A DNA stretch of 45,683 nucleotides. It comes from Pseudomonadota bacterium. GTDB lineage: Bacteria > Pseudomonadota > Alphaproteobacteria > Rhizobiales > Xanthobacteraceae. Numbering within the stretch: the stretch's first letter is position 1; the number at the start of each line of letters is the position of its first letter. Where the stretch lies: contig JAEZFA010000249.1 in the NCBI GenBank assembly GCA_023417665.1, forward strand, positions 1 through 45,683, given 5' to 3'. The position numbers were made by a program, and so were the translations under genes. This document shows positions 1-8,623 of this stretch, in pieces. The notes beneath the pieces are model-generated. The model saw only the letters and a program-made list of their open reading frames with translations. It made no database searches and was not told where the DNA came from.

Positions 1-1
1 G

Positions 2-217
2 ATCCGGAATCTGCGTGACCAGATTCACTGGGTTCGTGTTTCCAACGCGATCCTGCCGGGACGCGTCGAGGAATCGCTCGCGGAAATGAAGCTCGTGCTC
101 GATGCACTGGAGCGCAGGGATGCAGAGGCCGCCGCTGCCGCGATGCGCATGCACATCGGCAATATCGCGACGCGGTTCAAGGCCCTCAGTGACGGATCGA
201 AGGTCACCGCAGCATGA
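2..217 (+). CDS. GntR-family transcriptional regulator, C-terminal FCD part (cut by window start)
   Basis: An open frame runs in from the left edge and gives 71 residues before a TGA. The peptide is almost all helical and alanine/glutamate-rich. It contains a stretch like the last helices of the FCD ligand-binding domain of FadR-type GntR regulators: EESLAEMKLVLDALERRD followed by an Ala-rich helix and MRMHIGNIATRF, where the MxxHI pattern supplies a metal/ligand-binding His in this fold. The winged-helix N-terminus lies outside the window. The stop overlaps the ATG of the RidA gene by ATGA, so the regulator appears co-transcribed with, and probably controls, the hydantoinase/TRAP genes. Only the domain tail is visible, so the family call is moderate. 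Confidence 0.65.
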   Translation: MRNLRDQIHWVRVSNAILPGRVEESLAEMKLVLDALERRDAEAAAAAMRMHIGNIATRFKALSDGSKVTAA

Positions 218-615
218 CCTTCGAGAAGAAAGTCATCGCATCCGAGGATGCACCGAAGGGCCGCGGGCCATTTCCGCAGGCGCTTCGCTGCGGGCCGATG
301 GTGTTCGTTTCGGGGCAAGGCCCGCTGTCGGCAGCAACGAACGCCCCGATCGGCGGCACGTTCGCCGAACAGGCGATGCAAACACTTCGCAATGTCGAAG
401 CCGTACTCGCGGCCGCAGGCCTCGGGATGCAGCACATCGTAAAGGCGACGATCTACCTGCAGGATCTCGGCCGCGTCGAGGAGTTCAACGACGTCTACCG
501 CAAGGTCATGCCCGAGCCCTGGCCCGCCCGCACGCTCGTGGCGGCCGGCTTGCGCGGGATTGATGTCGAGATCGATGTCATCGCAATCGATCCGGAGGCG
601 AGGGGATTGTCATGA
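214..615 (+). CDS. RidA family (YjgF/YER057c/UK114) enamine/imine deaminase-like protein
   Basis: The 133-residue product has the usual length and layout of trimeric RidA proteins: the FVSGQGPLS segment near residues 31-39, AEQAMQTLRNVEAVL in the middle, and the C-terminal PARTLVAAG/VEIDVIAID strands. Arg106 sits where RidA proteins place the Arg that binds the carboxylate of 2-aminoacrylate-type imines, and Glu119 is also in place. The following LP of classical RidA is LR here, so it may be a specialised subgroup. Start and stop overlap the flanking genes by ATGA, so it is translated with HyuA/HyuB. In that setting it may deaminate an enamine/imine or hydrolyse a carbamate-like intermediate; that role is inferred. 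Confidence 0.9.
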   Translation: MTFEKKVIASEDAPKGRGPFPQALRCGPMVFVSGQGPLSAATNAPIGGTFAEQAMQTLRNVEAVLAAAGLGMQHIVKATIYLQDLGRVEEFNDVYRKVMPEPWPARTLVAAGLRGIDVEIDVIAIDPEARGLS

Positions 616-2702
616 CGGCATCCTCTGCGCAGTGGATCGGTATCGATATCGGCGGCACATTCACCGACCTTTTTGTTGTCGATCCCGCGCAGGGCACCGC
701 GTCTACAAGCAAGGTTCTTACCGATCATGCCGACCCCACGGCCGCGCTCGAGCGCGGCCTTCAGGAGATGATCGCGAGTGGCGATCTCGTGCCCGAGAAC
801 GTGGAGCGGGTCGTGCACGGCACGACTTTGGTCACGAATGCCGTGATCATGCGCCGTGGCGCGCCGACCGCGCTGCTGACGACCGAAGGCTTTCGCGATT
901 CCATCGAGATCGGTACCGAGCATCGTTTCGATCTCTACGATCTTGGCATCGAGAAGCCGCTTCCGCTTGTTCCGCGCAATCTTCGCAGACCCGTCGCCGA
1001 GCGGGTGCTGGCGGACGGAACGGTAGAGCGTGTGCTCGACGAAGCCCGGACCCGCTCGGAGGTGAAGGACCTGCTCGATGCAGGGGTGGGCTCGATCGCA
1101 GTCTGCCTGCTGCATAGTTTCCGCAATCCCGCGCACGAACGGCGAATTAAAGAGATCGTCCGCGAGCTTGCGGAAAGCGTGCATGTGTCGCTTTCGAGCG
1201 ATGTGGCGCCGGAGATCCGCGAATATGAGCGTGCCTCGACGACGGCAATCAACGCCTTCGTCGCTCCCGAGGTCGGGCCTTATCTTCGTTCATTCGGCAG
1301 CCGGCTTGAGCGGTTGGGCATCAAGGCGCCGCTGCTGATCATGCAATCGAACGGCGGTACTGCCGCGCCGGAAGCGGCGGAGCGTTACCCGGTAAAACTT
1401 CTGGAGTCGGGTCCTGCCGCGGGCGCAATCGGTGCCGCGAACATTGCCAGGCTTTCGAAAGAAGATCGCGTTTTCTTCTTCGACATGGGCGGAACGACGG
1501 CCAAGGCCGTCATTATCGACAACGGCCAGCCTCTTATCGCGAAGAAGCTGGAGGTCGGGCACGTCTATCGGTTCAAGCATGGCAGCGGACTGCCGGTGCA
1601 AGCGCCGACCGTCGATCTCATCGAAATCGGTGCCGGCGGAGGATCGATCGCGCACATCGACGTGCTTGGGCTTCTGAAGGTGGGGCCGGAAAGTGCCGAG
1701 TCCGAGCCCGGGCCGGCTTGCTACGGTCTTGGCGGTACGCGGCCGACGGTTACGGATGCCGATCTCGTGCTCGGCTATATCGGCGCCGATACGTTTCTGG
1801 GCGGGCGGATGAAGCTCGACCTCGAAAAATCGCGCGCTGCAATCGAGCAGCACGTTGCAAAGCCTCTCGGTATCACGATCGAGGAAGCGGCAAGCGGCAT
1901 TCACCGCGTCGTCAATGAAAACATGGCGGCGGCGGCGCGCGTTCATCTGCTCGAACATGGAAAAACACCGTCGGCCTATACGATGGTGGCCTTCGGTGGC
2001 GCGGGGCCCGTGCATGCTTACGGGGGCGCCCGCATTCTCGGATGCCGACGCATTATCGCACCAATTCATGCCTCCGTCGGCTCCGCGTTCGGACTTCTGT
2101 GCGCGCCGATCTCGTTCGACACGGCGCGCAGCTTTCCGGTACCGCTGCGCGATGCCGATTGGGATGCAGCAGATGAGATCATTGCTGAGCTCACCGCCGA
2201 AGGCATGCGTCTGGTCAACTGGGCCGGCGTGACGGCCGCGGAAGCGGTGGTCGAAATCTCCGTCGATATGCGGTATCGCGGGCAAGGTCACGAAATCACC
2301 GTTCCGGTCGCGCCCGCACAGGTTCGTGCGCGTGATGCGCAAGCGATGGAGCGGAGCTTTGCGGAACAATACCGGCTGCTGAACGCGGTTTCGGGGCCGA
2401 GCGCCGCCGTCGAACTTGTAACCTGGCGCGTGCGCGTGCGCGGACCCGTGCCGACGGTTGCCGGAATGCCGCTCTCGGCGGCACGGTCTGCGGCATCGCG
2501 CAAACGCAAAGTCTGGTTCGAGGCGGGCGGATTTGCAGACGCCACGATCGTTGCTGCAGACGAGTTGGAAGCCGGGAAGGCGATTGCAGGACCGGCAATC
2601 GTCGAACTCGGTGGTGCAAGCCTGACCGTAGGGCCGGATTCGACGGTCTTGCTTCGTGCAGATGGCCTGATTGTCGTCGATATCGTCGAGGGCAGGGCAT
2701 GA
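612..2702 (+). CDS. hyuA: Hydantoinase/5-oxoprolinase A subunit family protein
   Basis: This 696-residue protein matches the HyuA/OplahA/acetone carboxylase beta family in length and motifs. It has an N-terminal actin-like nucleotide-binding loop (GIDIGGTFTDLFVVD, residues 9-23), VHGTTLVTNAV near residue 70, a second phosphate-binding segment (FFDMGGTTAKAVI) near 290, and the glycine/proline-rich EIGAGGGSIA and SEPGPACYG blocks. Members work with HyuB in ATP-dependent opening of cyclic amides (5-oxoproline, N-methylhydantoin) or in ATP-dependent carboxylation. It overlaps RidA and HyuB by ATGA at both ends, which fits stoichiometric subunit synthesis. The exact substrate is unknown; a cyclic imide or lactam is likely given the amidase-rich region. 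Confidence 0.92.
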   Translation: MTASSAQWIGIDIGGTFTDLFVVDPAQGTASTSKVLTDHADPTAALERGLQEMIASGDLVPENVERVVHGTTLVTNAVIMRRGAPTALLTTEGFRDSIEIGTEHRFDLYDLGIEKPLPLVPRNLRRPVAERVLADGTVERVLDEARTRSEVKDLLDAGVGSIAVCLLHSFRNPAHERRIKEIVRELAESVHVSLSSDVAPEIREYERASTTAINAFVAPEVGPYLRSFGSRLERLGIKAPLLIMQSNGGTAAPEAAERYPVKLLESGPAAGAIGAANIARLSKEDRVFFFDMGGTTAKAVIIDNGQPLIAKKLEVGHVYRFKHGSGLPVQAPTVDLIEIGAGGGSIAHIDVLGLLKVGPESAESEPGPACYGLGGTRPTVTDADLVLGYIGADTFLGGRMKLDLEKSRAAIEQHVAKPLGITIEEAASGIHRVVNENMAAAARVHLLEHGKTPSAYTMVAFGGAGPVHAYGGARILGCRRIIAPIHASVGSAFGLLCAPISFDTARSFPVPLRDADWDAADEIIAELTAEGMRLVNWAGVTAAEAVVEISVDMRYRGQGHEITVPVAPAQVRARDAQAMERSFAEQYRLLNAVSGPSAAVELVTWRVRVRGPVPTVAGMPLSAARSAASRKRKVWFEAGGFADATIVAADELEAGKAIAGPAIVELGGASLTVGPDSTVLLRADGLIVVDIVEGRA

Positions 2703-4396
2703 AGCGCGAATTCTCCTCCTACGAACTCGAAATTCTCTGGAACCGGCTGCTGGCGATCGCCGAGGAGCAGGCGCAAGTTCTCATGCGCACCGCATTCTCC
2801 ACGATCGTGCGAGAAGCAGGGGACCTCTCGGCGGCGATCTTCGACTCGCGCGGCAGAATGATCGCGCAGGCGCGCACCGGCACCCCGGGCCACATCAATA
2901 CGATGGCGCTCGGGATGCGCCACTTCCTTGCGGAGTATCCGCTCGAAACGCTGGCGCCCGGAGACGCCCTTCTATCGAACGATCCGTACAAGCTGGCCGG
3001 CCAGCTCAACGATATGTCGCTCGTGACGCCCGTGTTCCGCGACGGCAAGGTCGTGGCGCTGTTCGCGAGCTGTTGCCACATGGTCGATGTCGGCGGGATC
3101 GGGCTGACCGCGGACGGCCGCGAAGTGTTCGAAGAGGGGCTGCACGTCCCGTTCTGCAAGTTTCGCGTAGCCGGCGAAGAGAACAAGGACGTTTATCGGT
3201 TCATCACCGCGAACGTGCGCACGCCGCGCGAGGTGATCGGCGACCTCGAAGCACAGGTAGCGGCAGGCGAGGTCGGCGCTTCTCGCCTTCTGGATCTGCT
3301 CGAAGAGTTTGGCCTCTCGCATATCGAGGACTTGTCTGACGAAATCATTTCCCGTTCCGAAGCCGCCATGCGCAAGGCCATTCGTGCATTTCCGGACGGC
3401 GAGTTCCGCAACGTTGCCGTGAACGACGGCATCGAAAAGCCGCTGAAGCTCGCGGTTTGCGTCTCGCGCAAGGACGACGAGATGCTGATCGATTTCGACG
3501 GCACCGACGCCGCCGTCGAACGCGGGATCAATGTGCCGCTGGCTTACACGACGGCCTATGCAACCTATGCCGTCAAATGCGTGGTCGCGCCGGAAGTGCC
3601 GAACAACCACGGCAGTTTCGTGCCCATTCATGTGCAGGCTCCGTCGGGATCTCTGCTCAATCCGGTGCCGCCTGCGCCGACCGCCGCGCGCCATATCCTC
3701 GGCCATTATCTGCCAAGCGTAATCTATCCCGCGCTTGCCGAAGCGCTGCCGGATCGGGTGCCCGCCGACAGCGCTGCCGGACTATGGGTCACGCAGGTCA
3801 GCGGAAAGAGCGTTGCCGGCGAGCCGTTCTCCTTCGCGTTCTTCTCGGTCGGCGGCATGGGCGCGCGTCACGACAAGGATGGCCTTTCCACCACTTCGTT
3901 TCCGAGCGGGATCCAGAACGTCTCGACCGAGATCATCGAATCCGTATCGCCGGTGCTGTTTCGCAAACGGGAGTTGCGTCCGGATTCCGGTGGGGCCGGG
4001 CGTTATCGCGGCGGGCTTGGCCAGACGATCGAATTCGAAGTGCGGGCGGCGGGCCAAGTAACGCTCTCCGCAATGTACGACCGCATTCACGATGCACCGC
4101 GCGGCACGGAAGCCGGCGGAGATGGCGCGGGCGGTGTGGTCATCGGCGAAGCGGGCCGCCAACTGGCGCCGAAGGGACGAAGCACGCTGCGGGCCGGCGA
4201 ACGCGTTCATCTCGAACTGCCGGGCGGCGGTGGTTACGGCGACCCGCGTGAACGCGATCCCGCCGCGCTCGCAAAGGATATCGAGCTTGGGTTTGTCAGC
4301 AGGGACGCTGCGGCGAGCGAATACGGACGATCCTTGCACGCCAAAGCGGAAGTTCCGGCTTCCGGATCAAAAGCGGCAGGCAACAGCGGAAGGTAG
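2699..4396 (+). CDS. hyuB: Hydantoinase/5-oxoprolinase B subunit family protein
   Basis: This 565-residue product is the usual partner of HyuA. It begins with the typical EILWNRLLAIAEEQ segment, followed by AFSTIVREAGDLSAAIFD and the GTPGHINTMALG block near residues 60-72. Further on are the SNDPYKLAGQLNDM region near residue 100, the GTDAAVERGINVP region near residue 270, and the PGGGGYGDPRERDP C-terminal signature. No signal peptide is seen, so it is cytoplasmic. The ATG overlaps the hyuA stop as ATGA. Together the subunits would perform ATP-dependent hydrolysis of a cyclic amide brought in by the TRAP system just downstream. Whether the substrate is hydantoin, oxoproline or something else cannot be decided here. 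Confidence 0.92.
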   Translation: MKREFSSYELEILWNRLLAIAEEQAQVLMRTAFSTIVREAGDLSAAIFDSRGRMIAQARTGTPGHINTMALGMRHFLAEYPLETLAPGDALLSNDPYKLAGQLNDMSLVTPVFRDGKVVALFASCCHMVDVGGIGLTADGREVFEEGLHVPFCKFRVAGEENKDVYRFITANVRTPREVIGDLEAQVAAGEVGASRLLDLLEEFGLSHIEDLSDEIISRSEAAMRKAIRAFPDGEFRNVAVNDGIEKPLKLAVCVSRKDDEMLIDFDGTDAAVERGINVPLAYTTAYATYAVKCVVAPEVPNNHGSFVPIHVQAPSGSLLNPVPPAPTAARHILGHYLPSVIYPALAEALPDRVPADSAAGLWVTQVSGKSVAGEPFSFAFFSVGGMGARHDKDGLSTTSFPSGIQNVSTEIIESVSPVLFRKRELRPDSGGAGRYRGGLGQTIEFEVRAAGQVTLSAMYDRIHDAPRGTEAGGDGAGGVVIGEAGRQLAPKGRSTLRAGERVHLELPGGGGYGDPRERDPAALAKDIELGFVSRDAAASEYGRSLHAKAEVPASGSKAAGNSGR

Positions 4397-4450
4397 CAAG
4401 GCTCGACAGCGCGGTGCTGCCGGGAATGTTCAACAGGGGAGACCGGTGTA

Positions 4451-5428
4451 ATGAGTGTTTCAAAAGTTTTGTTGGCGGCCGTCGCTGCGTTGTCGTTGAG
4501 CGCAGCTGGTGCATCCGCTCAGACGATGAATCTGAAGCTGGGCTTTGCGACGGCTCCGACTTCTCCTTACGGCTACGCTGCGAAGATTTTCGCGGACGAA
4601 GTCAAGGAGAAGAGTAACGGCCGGATCACGATCGAGGTGTTTCCCGGCAGCCAGCTTGGCGGCGAGCGCGAGATGCTCGAGAGCCTGCAGATAGGAACGC
4701 TGGACCTGAATTTCACTTCGCCCGCGCCGCTCACGAATTTCGTACGGGAAGCCGGTATCTTTGAGGTGCCGTTCCTCATCCGCGGCTTCGATCATGCAAA
4801 TGCAGTGCTCGACGGTCCGGTCGGTGAAGGCTTGCGCAAGAAAATCAACGAGCGCAACTTCGTCAGCCTCGGCTTCGGATATCTTGGCCCCGTGCATCTC
4901 GTGACGAACAAGCGCGGGATTGCAAAGCCCGATGACTTGAAGGGCATGAAAATCCGCACGCAGGAAAATGAGATCCATCTCATTACCTTCCGTACGCTCG
5001 GTGCATTGCCGACCCCGATGGCCTTTCCGGAACTGTTCGGCGCGCTGCAGCAGGGGGTCGTCGATGGCATGGACAATCCTTCCACGACCGTTCAGTCCGG
5101 CCGTTTCTTCCAGGCCGCGAAGTATCTCACGCTCACGGGTCATCGCTTTATCATGACGCCGATCCTTGCCTCGCCCGCCACCTGGAAGAAGCTGAGCGAA
5201 GCCGACCGCAAGATCGTCGCCGACGCGGCTCGCGTGGCGGGTGATGCGTTGCGCAAGCGGGTTCGCGAGCTCGAAGAAGAGACCGTGAAGGCGCTCGGCA
5301 CCGCTGGCATGGAGGTCGTAAAGGTTTCCGACATCGACGCCTTTGTGAAGGCCCTGCAGCCCGCTAATGCGGAATTCGAGAAGCGGTTCGGAAAGGACGT
5401 GATCGAAGCGATCCGGAATACGAAGTAG
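4451..5428 (+). CDS. dctP: TRAP transporter solute-binding protein, DctP family
   Basis: The 325-residue precursor carries a clear Sec signal peptide (cleavage near ASAQ, residues 21-24), then the DctP/7TM fold with GSQLGGEREMLESLQIGTLDL. It has the KIRTQEN segment whose Arg is the conserved ligand-carboxylate clamp, and ALQQGVVDGMDNP. The ligand is therefore expected to be an organic acid anion. An AGGGGAG ribosome-binding site lies 9 bases before the ATG. It sits 54 bases after hyuB and in front of the two TRAP permease genes, so it probably feeds the HyuAB pathway. A 123-base gap with a strong hairpin separates it from dctQ, typical of higher expression of the binding protein. Confidence 0.93.
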   Translation: MSVSKVLLAAVAALSLSAAGASAQTMNLKLGFATAPTSPYGYAAKIFADEVKEKSNGRITIEVFPGSQLGGEREMLESLQIGTLDLNFTSPAPLTNFVREAGIFEVPFLIRGFDHANAVLDGPVGEGLRKKINERNFVSLGFGYLGPVHLVTNKRGIAKPDDLKGMKIRTQENEIHLITFRTLGALPTPMAFPELFGALQQGVVDGMDNPSTTVQSGRFFQAAKYLTLTGHRFIMTPILASPATWKKLSEADRKIVADAARVAGDALRKRVRELEEETVKALGTAGMEVVKVSDIDAFVKALQPANAEFEKRFGKDVIEAIRNTK

Positions 5429-5459
5429 CCGCATTTCGCCGGCGATACGAAAGGGTGGC

Positions 5460-5492
5460 CGCGGGAGACCTCGCGGTCACCACGCTCCCGCG
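5460..5492 (+). other. Intergenic hairpin between dctP and dctQ
   Basis: CGCGGGAG at 5460-5467 is perfectly complementary to CTCCCGCG at 5485-5492, with a 17-base loop that can pair further. No T tract follows, so it is more likely an mRNA-stabilising or attenuating hairpin that gives extra binding protein over permease than a full terminator. Confidence 0.5.
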
Positions 5493-5551
5493 ACCAGCAA
5501 CGTGGCGTTCGGTCCGGCCTAATAGCGGCGCTTCCGGAGGAGAACATTCAG

Positions 5552-6064
5552 ATGGACAAGGCAGAACGCATCTTCGTTGCGGCAAATCGCTGGGCGCTGA
5601 TCATTACTCTGGCGGCAATGAGTGTGATCGTGTTTGCCAACGTCGCGCTTCGCTATCTTGCAAGCTACTCTTTCGTCTGGGCTGAAGAGCTTGCGCGCTA
5701 TCTGATGATCTGGATGACCTTCCTCGGCGCGGGCCTCGTGCTCCGTTTCGGAGGCCATATCGGCATCAACAGCCTTCACCACATCCTGCCGCGTCGTCTC
5801 GGTCAGTTCCTCCGCGTCGGGCTGGCCTTGCTGATGATCGTCTTCTTCGCGGCGATGGCCTGGCGGGGACTGGATTATATGCAGGTGGCGCAATACCAGA
5901 GCACGCCGGCGTTAGGGCTGCCGTTCTCGTATGTCTATGCGGTGTTTCCCGTCGGCTTCGGCTTGCTCATCGTTCACCTGCTTCTGATCATCAGACACTA
6001 TGTGCTCGATCACCGGTTCGTCGAAAGCGACGAAGTGAGCGCTGATGTTGCGTCGGCGCTCTGA
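5552..6064 (+). CDS. dctQ: TRAP transporter small permease, DctQ family
   Basis: This 170-residue membrane protein has four predicted hydrophobic segments (about residues 13-33, 45-65, 88-110 and 128-150). It carries the DctQ hallmark FVWAEELARYLMIWMTFLGA in the second segment and an FGGHIGI turn after it. It forms the small integral subunit that pairs with DctM in the inner membrane. A CGGAGGAGA ribosome-binding site precedes the ATG. The dctM GTG follows 9 bases after its stop, so the two permease subunits are made from one transcript. Confidence 0.9.
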   Translation: MDKAERIFVAANRWALIITLAAMSVIVFANVALRYLASYSFVWAEELARYLMIWMTFLGAGLVLRFGGHIGINSLHHILPRRLGQFLRVGLALLMIVFFAAMAWRGLDYMQVAQYQSTPALGLPFSYVYAVFPVGFGLLIVHLLLIIRHYVLDHRFVESDEVSADVASAL

Positions 6065-6073
6065 GGGCATGTC

Positions 6074-7357
6074 GTGATCCTGACGCTCGTCATTTCGATC
6101 GTGGTTCTGCTGGTGCTCGGCATGCCGGTCGCATTTGCGCTTGGCATCGCTGCCTGGCTCGCGATTCTCGTCAGCGGGCGATTTCCCGAGATCGTTATCG
6201 TAAAGGAGATGTTCTCCGGGCTTGACAGCTTTCCGCTGCTCGCCGTGCCGTTCTTCATTCTCGCGGCCGAACTGATGACCGGAGGCTCGCTAAGCGCGGT
6301 TCTTCTGCGGTTTGCCATGCAGTTTCTCGGGCATCTGCGCGGCGGGATGGGCTACGCCAACATCATGTCGCTCACGCTGTTCTCCGGGATTTCCGGCTCG
6401 GCACTCGCGGACGCCGCCGGGCCCGGCTCGATGATGGTGCGCATGATGCAGGAGGCCGGCTACAAGCGCTCCTATGCGGCGGCGCTGACGGCGGCAACGG
6501 CGGTGATCGGCCCGATCATTCCGCCGTCGATCATCATGATCATTTATGCCCTGCAGTACGAAGGCGTATCGATCATTGCGCTGTTTCTGGCAGGTTTCAT
6601 TCCCGGCCTGGTGATCGCGCTCGGCATGGCGACGGTCAATTGGCACGTATCGCGCAAGCGGGGCTATCGTTCGGACGCGGTGCGGCCCAATGCCCGCGCG
6701 ATGATCTGGAATACGATCAATGCGGTGCCCGCATTGCTTCTGCTCGTGATCATTATAGTCGGCATTCGCTCGGGCGTCTTCACGCCGACCGAAGCATCGG
6801 TGATCGCGATCTTTTACGCTCTGATCGTCGGCATGTTCTTCTACAGAACGTTGCGGCCGTCGGACCTTCCGCGAATTCTCGCAACGTCGGCCCTGCTTTC
6901 GGCTTCGGTGCTTGCGATGCTGGCGACGTCGCAGGCATTTGCCTGGGTGCTGACGATCGAGAGCGTGCCGCAGAATATTACGGCGACGATCATCGCCTGG
7001 GACCTAGGGCCGATTGCCTTCCTGATCGCCGTCAACATTCTGCTGTTGCTGTTCGGCATCTTCCTCGAACCGCTTCCGGGCGTGATGATTTTGGTCCCGA
7101 TCCTCGCGCCGATCGCGACCGGGCTCGGCGTCGATCCCGTGCATTTCGCGGTGATCGTTTGCTACAATCTTACGCTTGGGATGATCTCGCCGCCGATCGG
7201 CAGCCTGCTTTCCGTGGTCTCGATGACTGCAAAGGTGGATTTGCCCGCGCTGGTTCGGGAGCTGACGCCGTTCCTCATCATGCATCTGTTCGTGCTGGCG
7301 CTGCTGACTTTTGTCCCGGCGCTTTCGACCTGGCTGCCGCGGGTAAGCGGGTTCTGA
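6074..7357 (+). CDS. dctM: TRAP transporter large permease, DctM family
   Basis: This 427-residue protein is hydrophobic throughout, with about 12 segments, and shows DctM signatures: VPFFILAAELMTGGSLS, FSGISGSALADAAGPGSMM, ATAVIGPIIPPSIIMIIYA and LTLGMISPPIGSLL. These hairpin/helix elements form the sodium and substrate transport core. The start is a GTG at 6074; the frame has no better upstream choice because dctQ ends at 6064. With DctP and DctQ it forms a secondary, sodium-driven importer for an organic acid. Confidence 0.93.
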   Translation: MILTLVISIVVLLVLGMPVAFALGIAAWLAILVSGRFPEIVIVKEMFSGLDSFPLLAVPFFILAAELMTGGSLSAVLLRFAMQFLGHLRGGMGYANIMSLTLFSGISGSALADAAGPGSMMVRMMQEAGYKRSYAAALTAATAVIGPIIPPSIIMIIYALQYEGVSIIALFLAGFIPGLVIALGMATVNWHVSRKRGYRSDAVRPNARAMIWNTINAVPALLLLVIIIVGIRSGVFTPTEASVIAIFYALIVGMFFYRTLRPSDLPRILATSALLSASVLAMLATSQAFAWVLTIESVPQNITATIIAWDLGPIAFLIAVNILLLLFGIFLEPLPGVMILVPILAPIATGLGVDPVHFAVIVCYNLTLGMISPPIGSLLSVVSMTAKVDLPALVRELTPFLIMHLFVLALLTFVPALSTWLPRVSGF

Positions 7358-7432
7358 TGCTTCAATTGCAGACTGTCACGCGATGCAAGGATTTCGGCCG
7401 CTTCGCGCAATTCCAACCGACGATAAGAAAGC

Positions 7433-8587
7433 ATGCGTATGCGAATTGAAAAGGTAACGGCACGAGTCTTTTCTTTCGTTTTCGACAAAACCGCGCTGAG
7501 TTTCGGCGTCGGCAGAAACGTGAAGCGCGATTTCGTGATGGTGAAGGTGGTCGCCGAAGACGGGACGACAGGCTATGGCGAAGCACACCACGCCATGGCG
7601 CCGACTGCGATATCGGAAATCGTCAATCATAGCCTGACGCCGCTGCTGATCGGAATGGACTGCCTCGATCGCGAAGGCGTGTATGACCGCATTTACCGGT
7701 CGCAGATCCAGACACACGGCACCGGCACCGCCGCTGTCATCGCCGCGAGCGGCATCGATATCGCGCTATTCGATGTGGCGGGAAAGCTGTTGAAGCAGCC
7801 GGTCTGCGCACTCCTGGGCGGGAAGCCGAAGGCATCACAGGCTTACGCGGGCGGCTTGTCGCTCGGCTTTCAGCCGCTGGAGTCGCTCGAGCAGGAAGTG
7901 CGGCGCTATGTCGATCTCGGGTATAACGCGATCAAGCTGCGCGTCGGGCAGGACCCGCGGATCGATTCCGAACGGGTAGGGCATATCCGAAACGTGTTCG
8001 GCGACAAGCTGAAGATTGCCGTCGATGCAGCGACCCGCTACTCGGTGCTCGACGTGCAGGCAGTGGCGCGATACTGTGAGAAGTATAACGTGTGGTGGCT
8101 GGAAGAGCCTTTCACGCCCGATAACATAGATGGCTATAAAGCGATGCGCCGTTACACTTCGACGCCGCTGGCGGCAGGCGAGAACCACTTCACCAAGCAG
8201 GCATTCCGTGAGTTGTTGCGCGAAGGCGCCGTCGACATCGTGCAGGCCGATTGCACCAAAGCCGGCGGCATCACGGAGGTGAAGAAAATTGCCGATATGG
8301 CGGCCGCCTATCATGTCATGGTAGCGCCCCACACAAGCCAGAGCGTGTTGAGTGCCGCCGCAAATTTGCACCTGCTTGCGGCAATCCCGAATGGACTGGT
8401 TCACGAGGCGGACCTTGCGCCCGTCAATCCATTCCGCGACCGCCTTGCGAAGAATCCGATCGAGTTGTCAGGGGGCGGGATGGCGCCGCCGGCAGGATAC
8501 GGGCTCGGCCTGGAGATTGACGAAGCGGAGATGGAGGATTTCGACGGCGTGGCGGGCCCTTGCTATTTGCCGCCGTCGTTCAGTTGA
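7433..8587 (+). CDS. Enolase-superfamily enzyme, mandelate racemase/muconate lactonizing subgroup
   Basis: The 384-residue protein has the N-terminal capping domain and a TIM-barrel with the full set of superfamily residues: K168-x-R170 (YNAIKLRVG), metal ligands D198 (AVDAATRY), E224 (WLEEPF) and E250 (AAGENHF), then D273 (QADCTKAGG), H300 (APHTSQ) and E325 (HEADL). A His/Asp dyad on the far strands is typical of the mandelate racemase/sugar acid dehydratase subgroup rather than classic muconate lactonizing enzymes. It would abstract a proton alpha to a carboxylate, for racemisation, dehydration or cycloisomerisation. It follows dctM by 75 bases and is probably the last gene of the hyu-TRAP operon. 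An in-frame ATG at 7439 is an alternative start. Confidence 0.88.
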   Translation: MRMRIEKVTARVFSFVFDKTALSFGVGRNVKRDFVMVKVVAEDGTTGYGEAHHAMAPTAISEIVNHSLTPLLIGMDCLDREGVYDRIYRSQIQTHGTGTAAVIAASGIDIALFDVAGKLLKQPVCALLGGKPKASQAYAGGLSLGFQPLESLEQEVRRYVDLGYNAIKLRVGQDPRIDSERVGHIRNVFGDKLKIAVDAATRYSVLDVQAVARYCEKYNVWWLEEPFTPDNIDGYKAMRRYTSTPLAAGENHFTKQAFRELLREGAVDIVQADCTKAGGITEVKKIADMAAAYHVMVAPHTSQSVLSAAANLHLLAAIPNGLVHEADLAPVNPFRDRLAKNPIELSGGGMAPPAGYGLGLEIDEAEMEDFDGVAGPCYLPPSFS

Positions 8588-8595
8588 AACTGTTT

Positions 8596-8615
8596 CGGCG
8601 AGACGATAATCGCCG
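8596..8615. terminator. Hairpin between convergent genes
   Basis: CGGCGA (8596-8601) pairs with TCGCCG (8610-8615) across an 8-base loop, between the converging ends of the enolase-family and LysR genes. It is a candidate bidirectional terminator, but it lacks a clear T tract. Confidence 0.4.
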
Positions 8616-8623
8616 CGTTCAGC

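Noticed and set aside
1290..2369. Long minus-strand open frame of 359 codons inside hyuA
   Set aside because: It is the antisense of a well-conserved HyuA coding sequence; its product is Arg/His-rich without family features, a GC-rich shadow.
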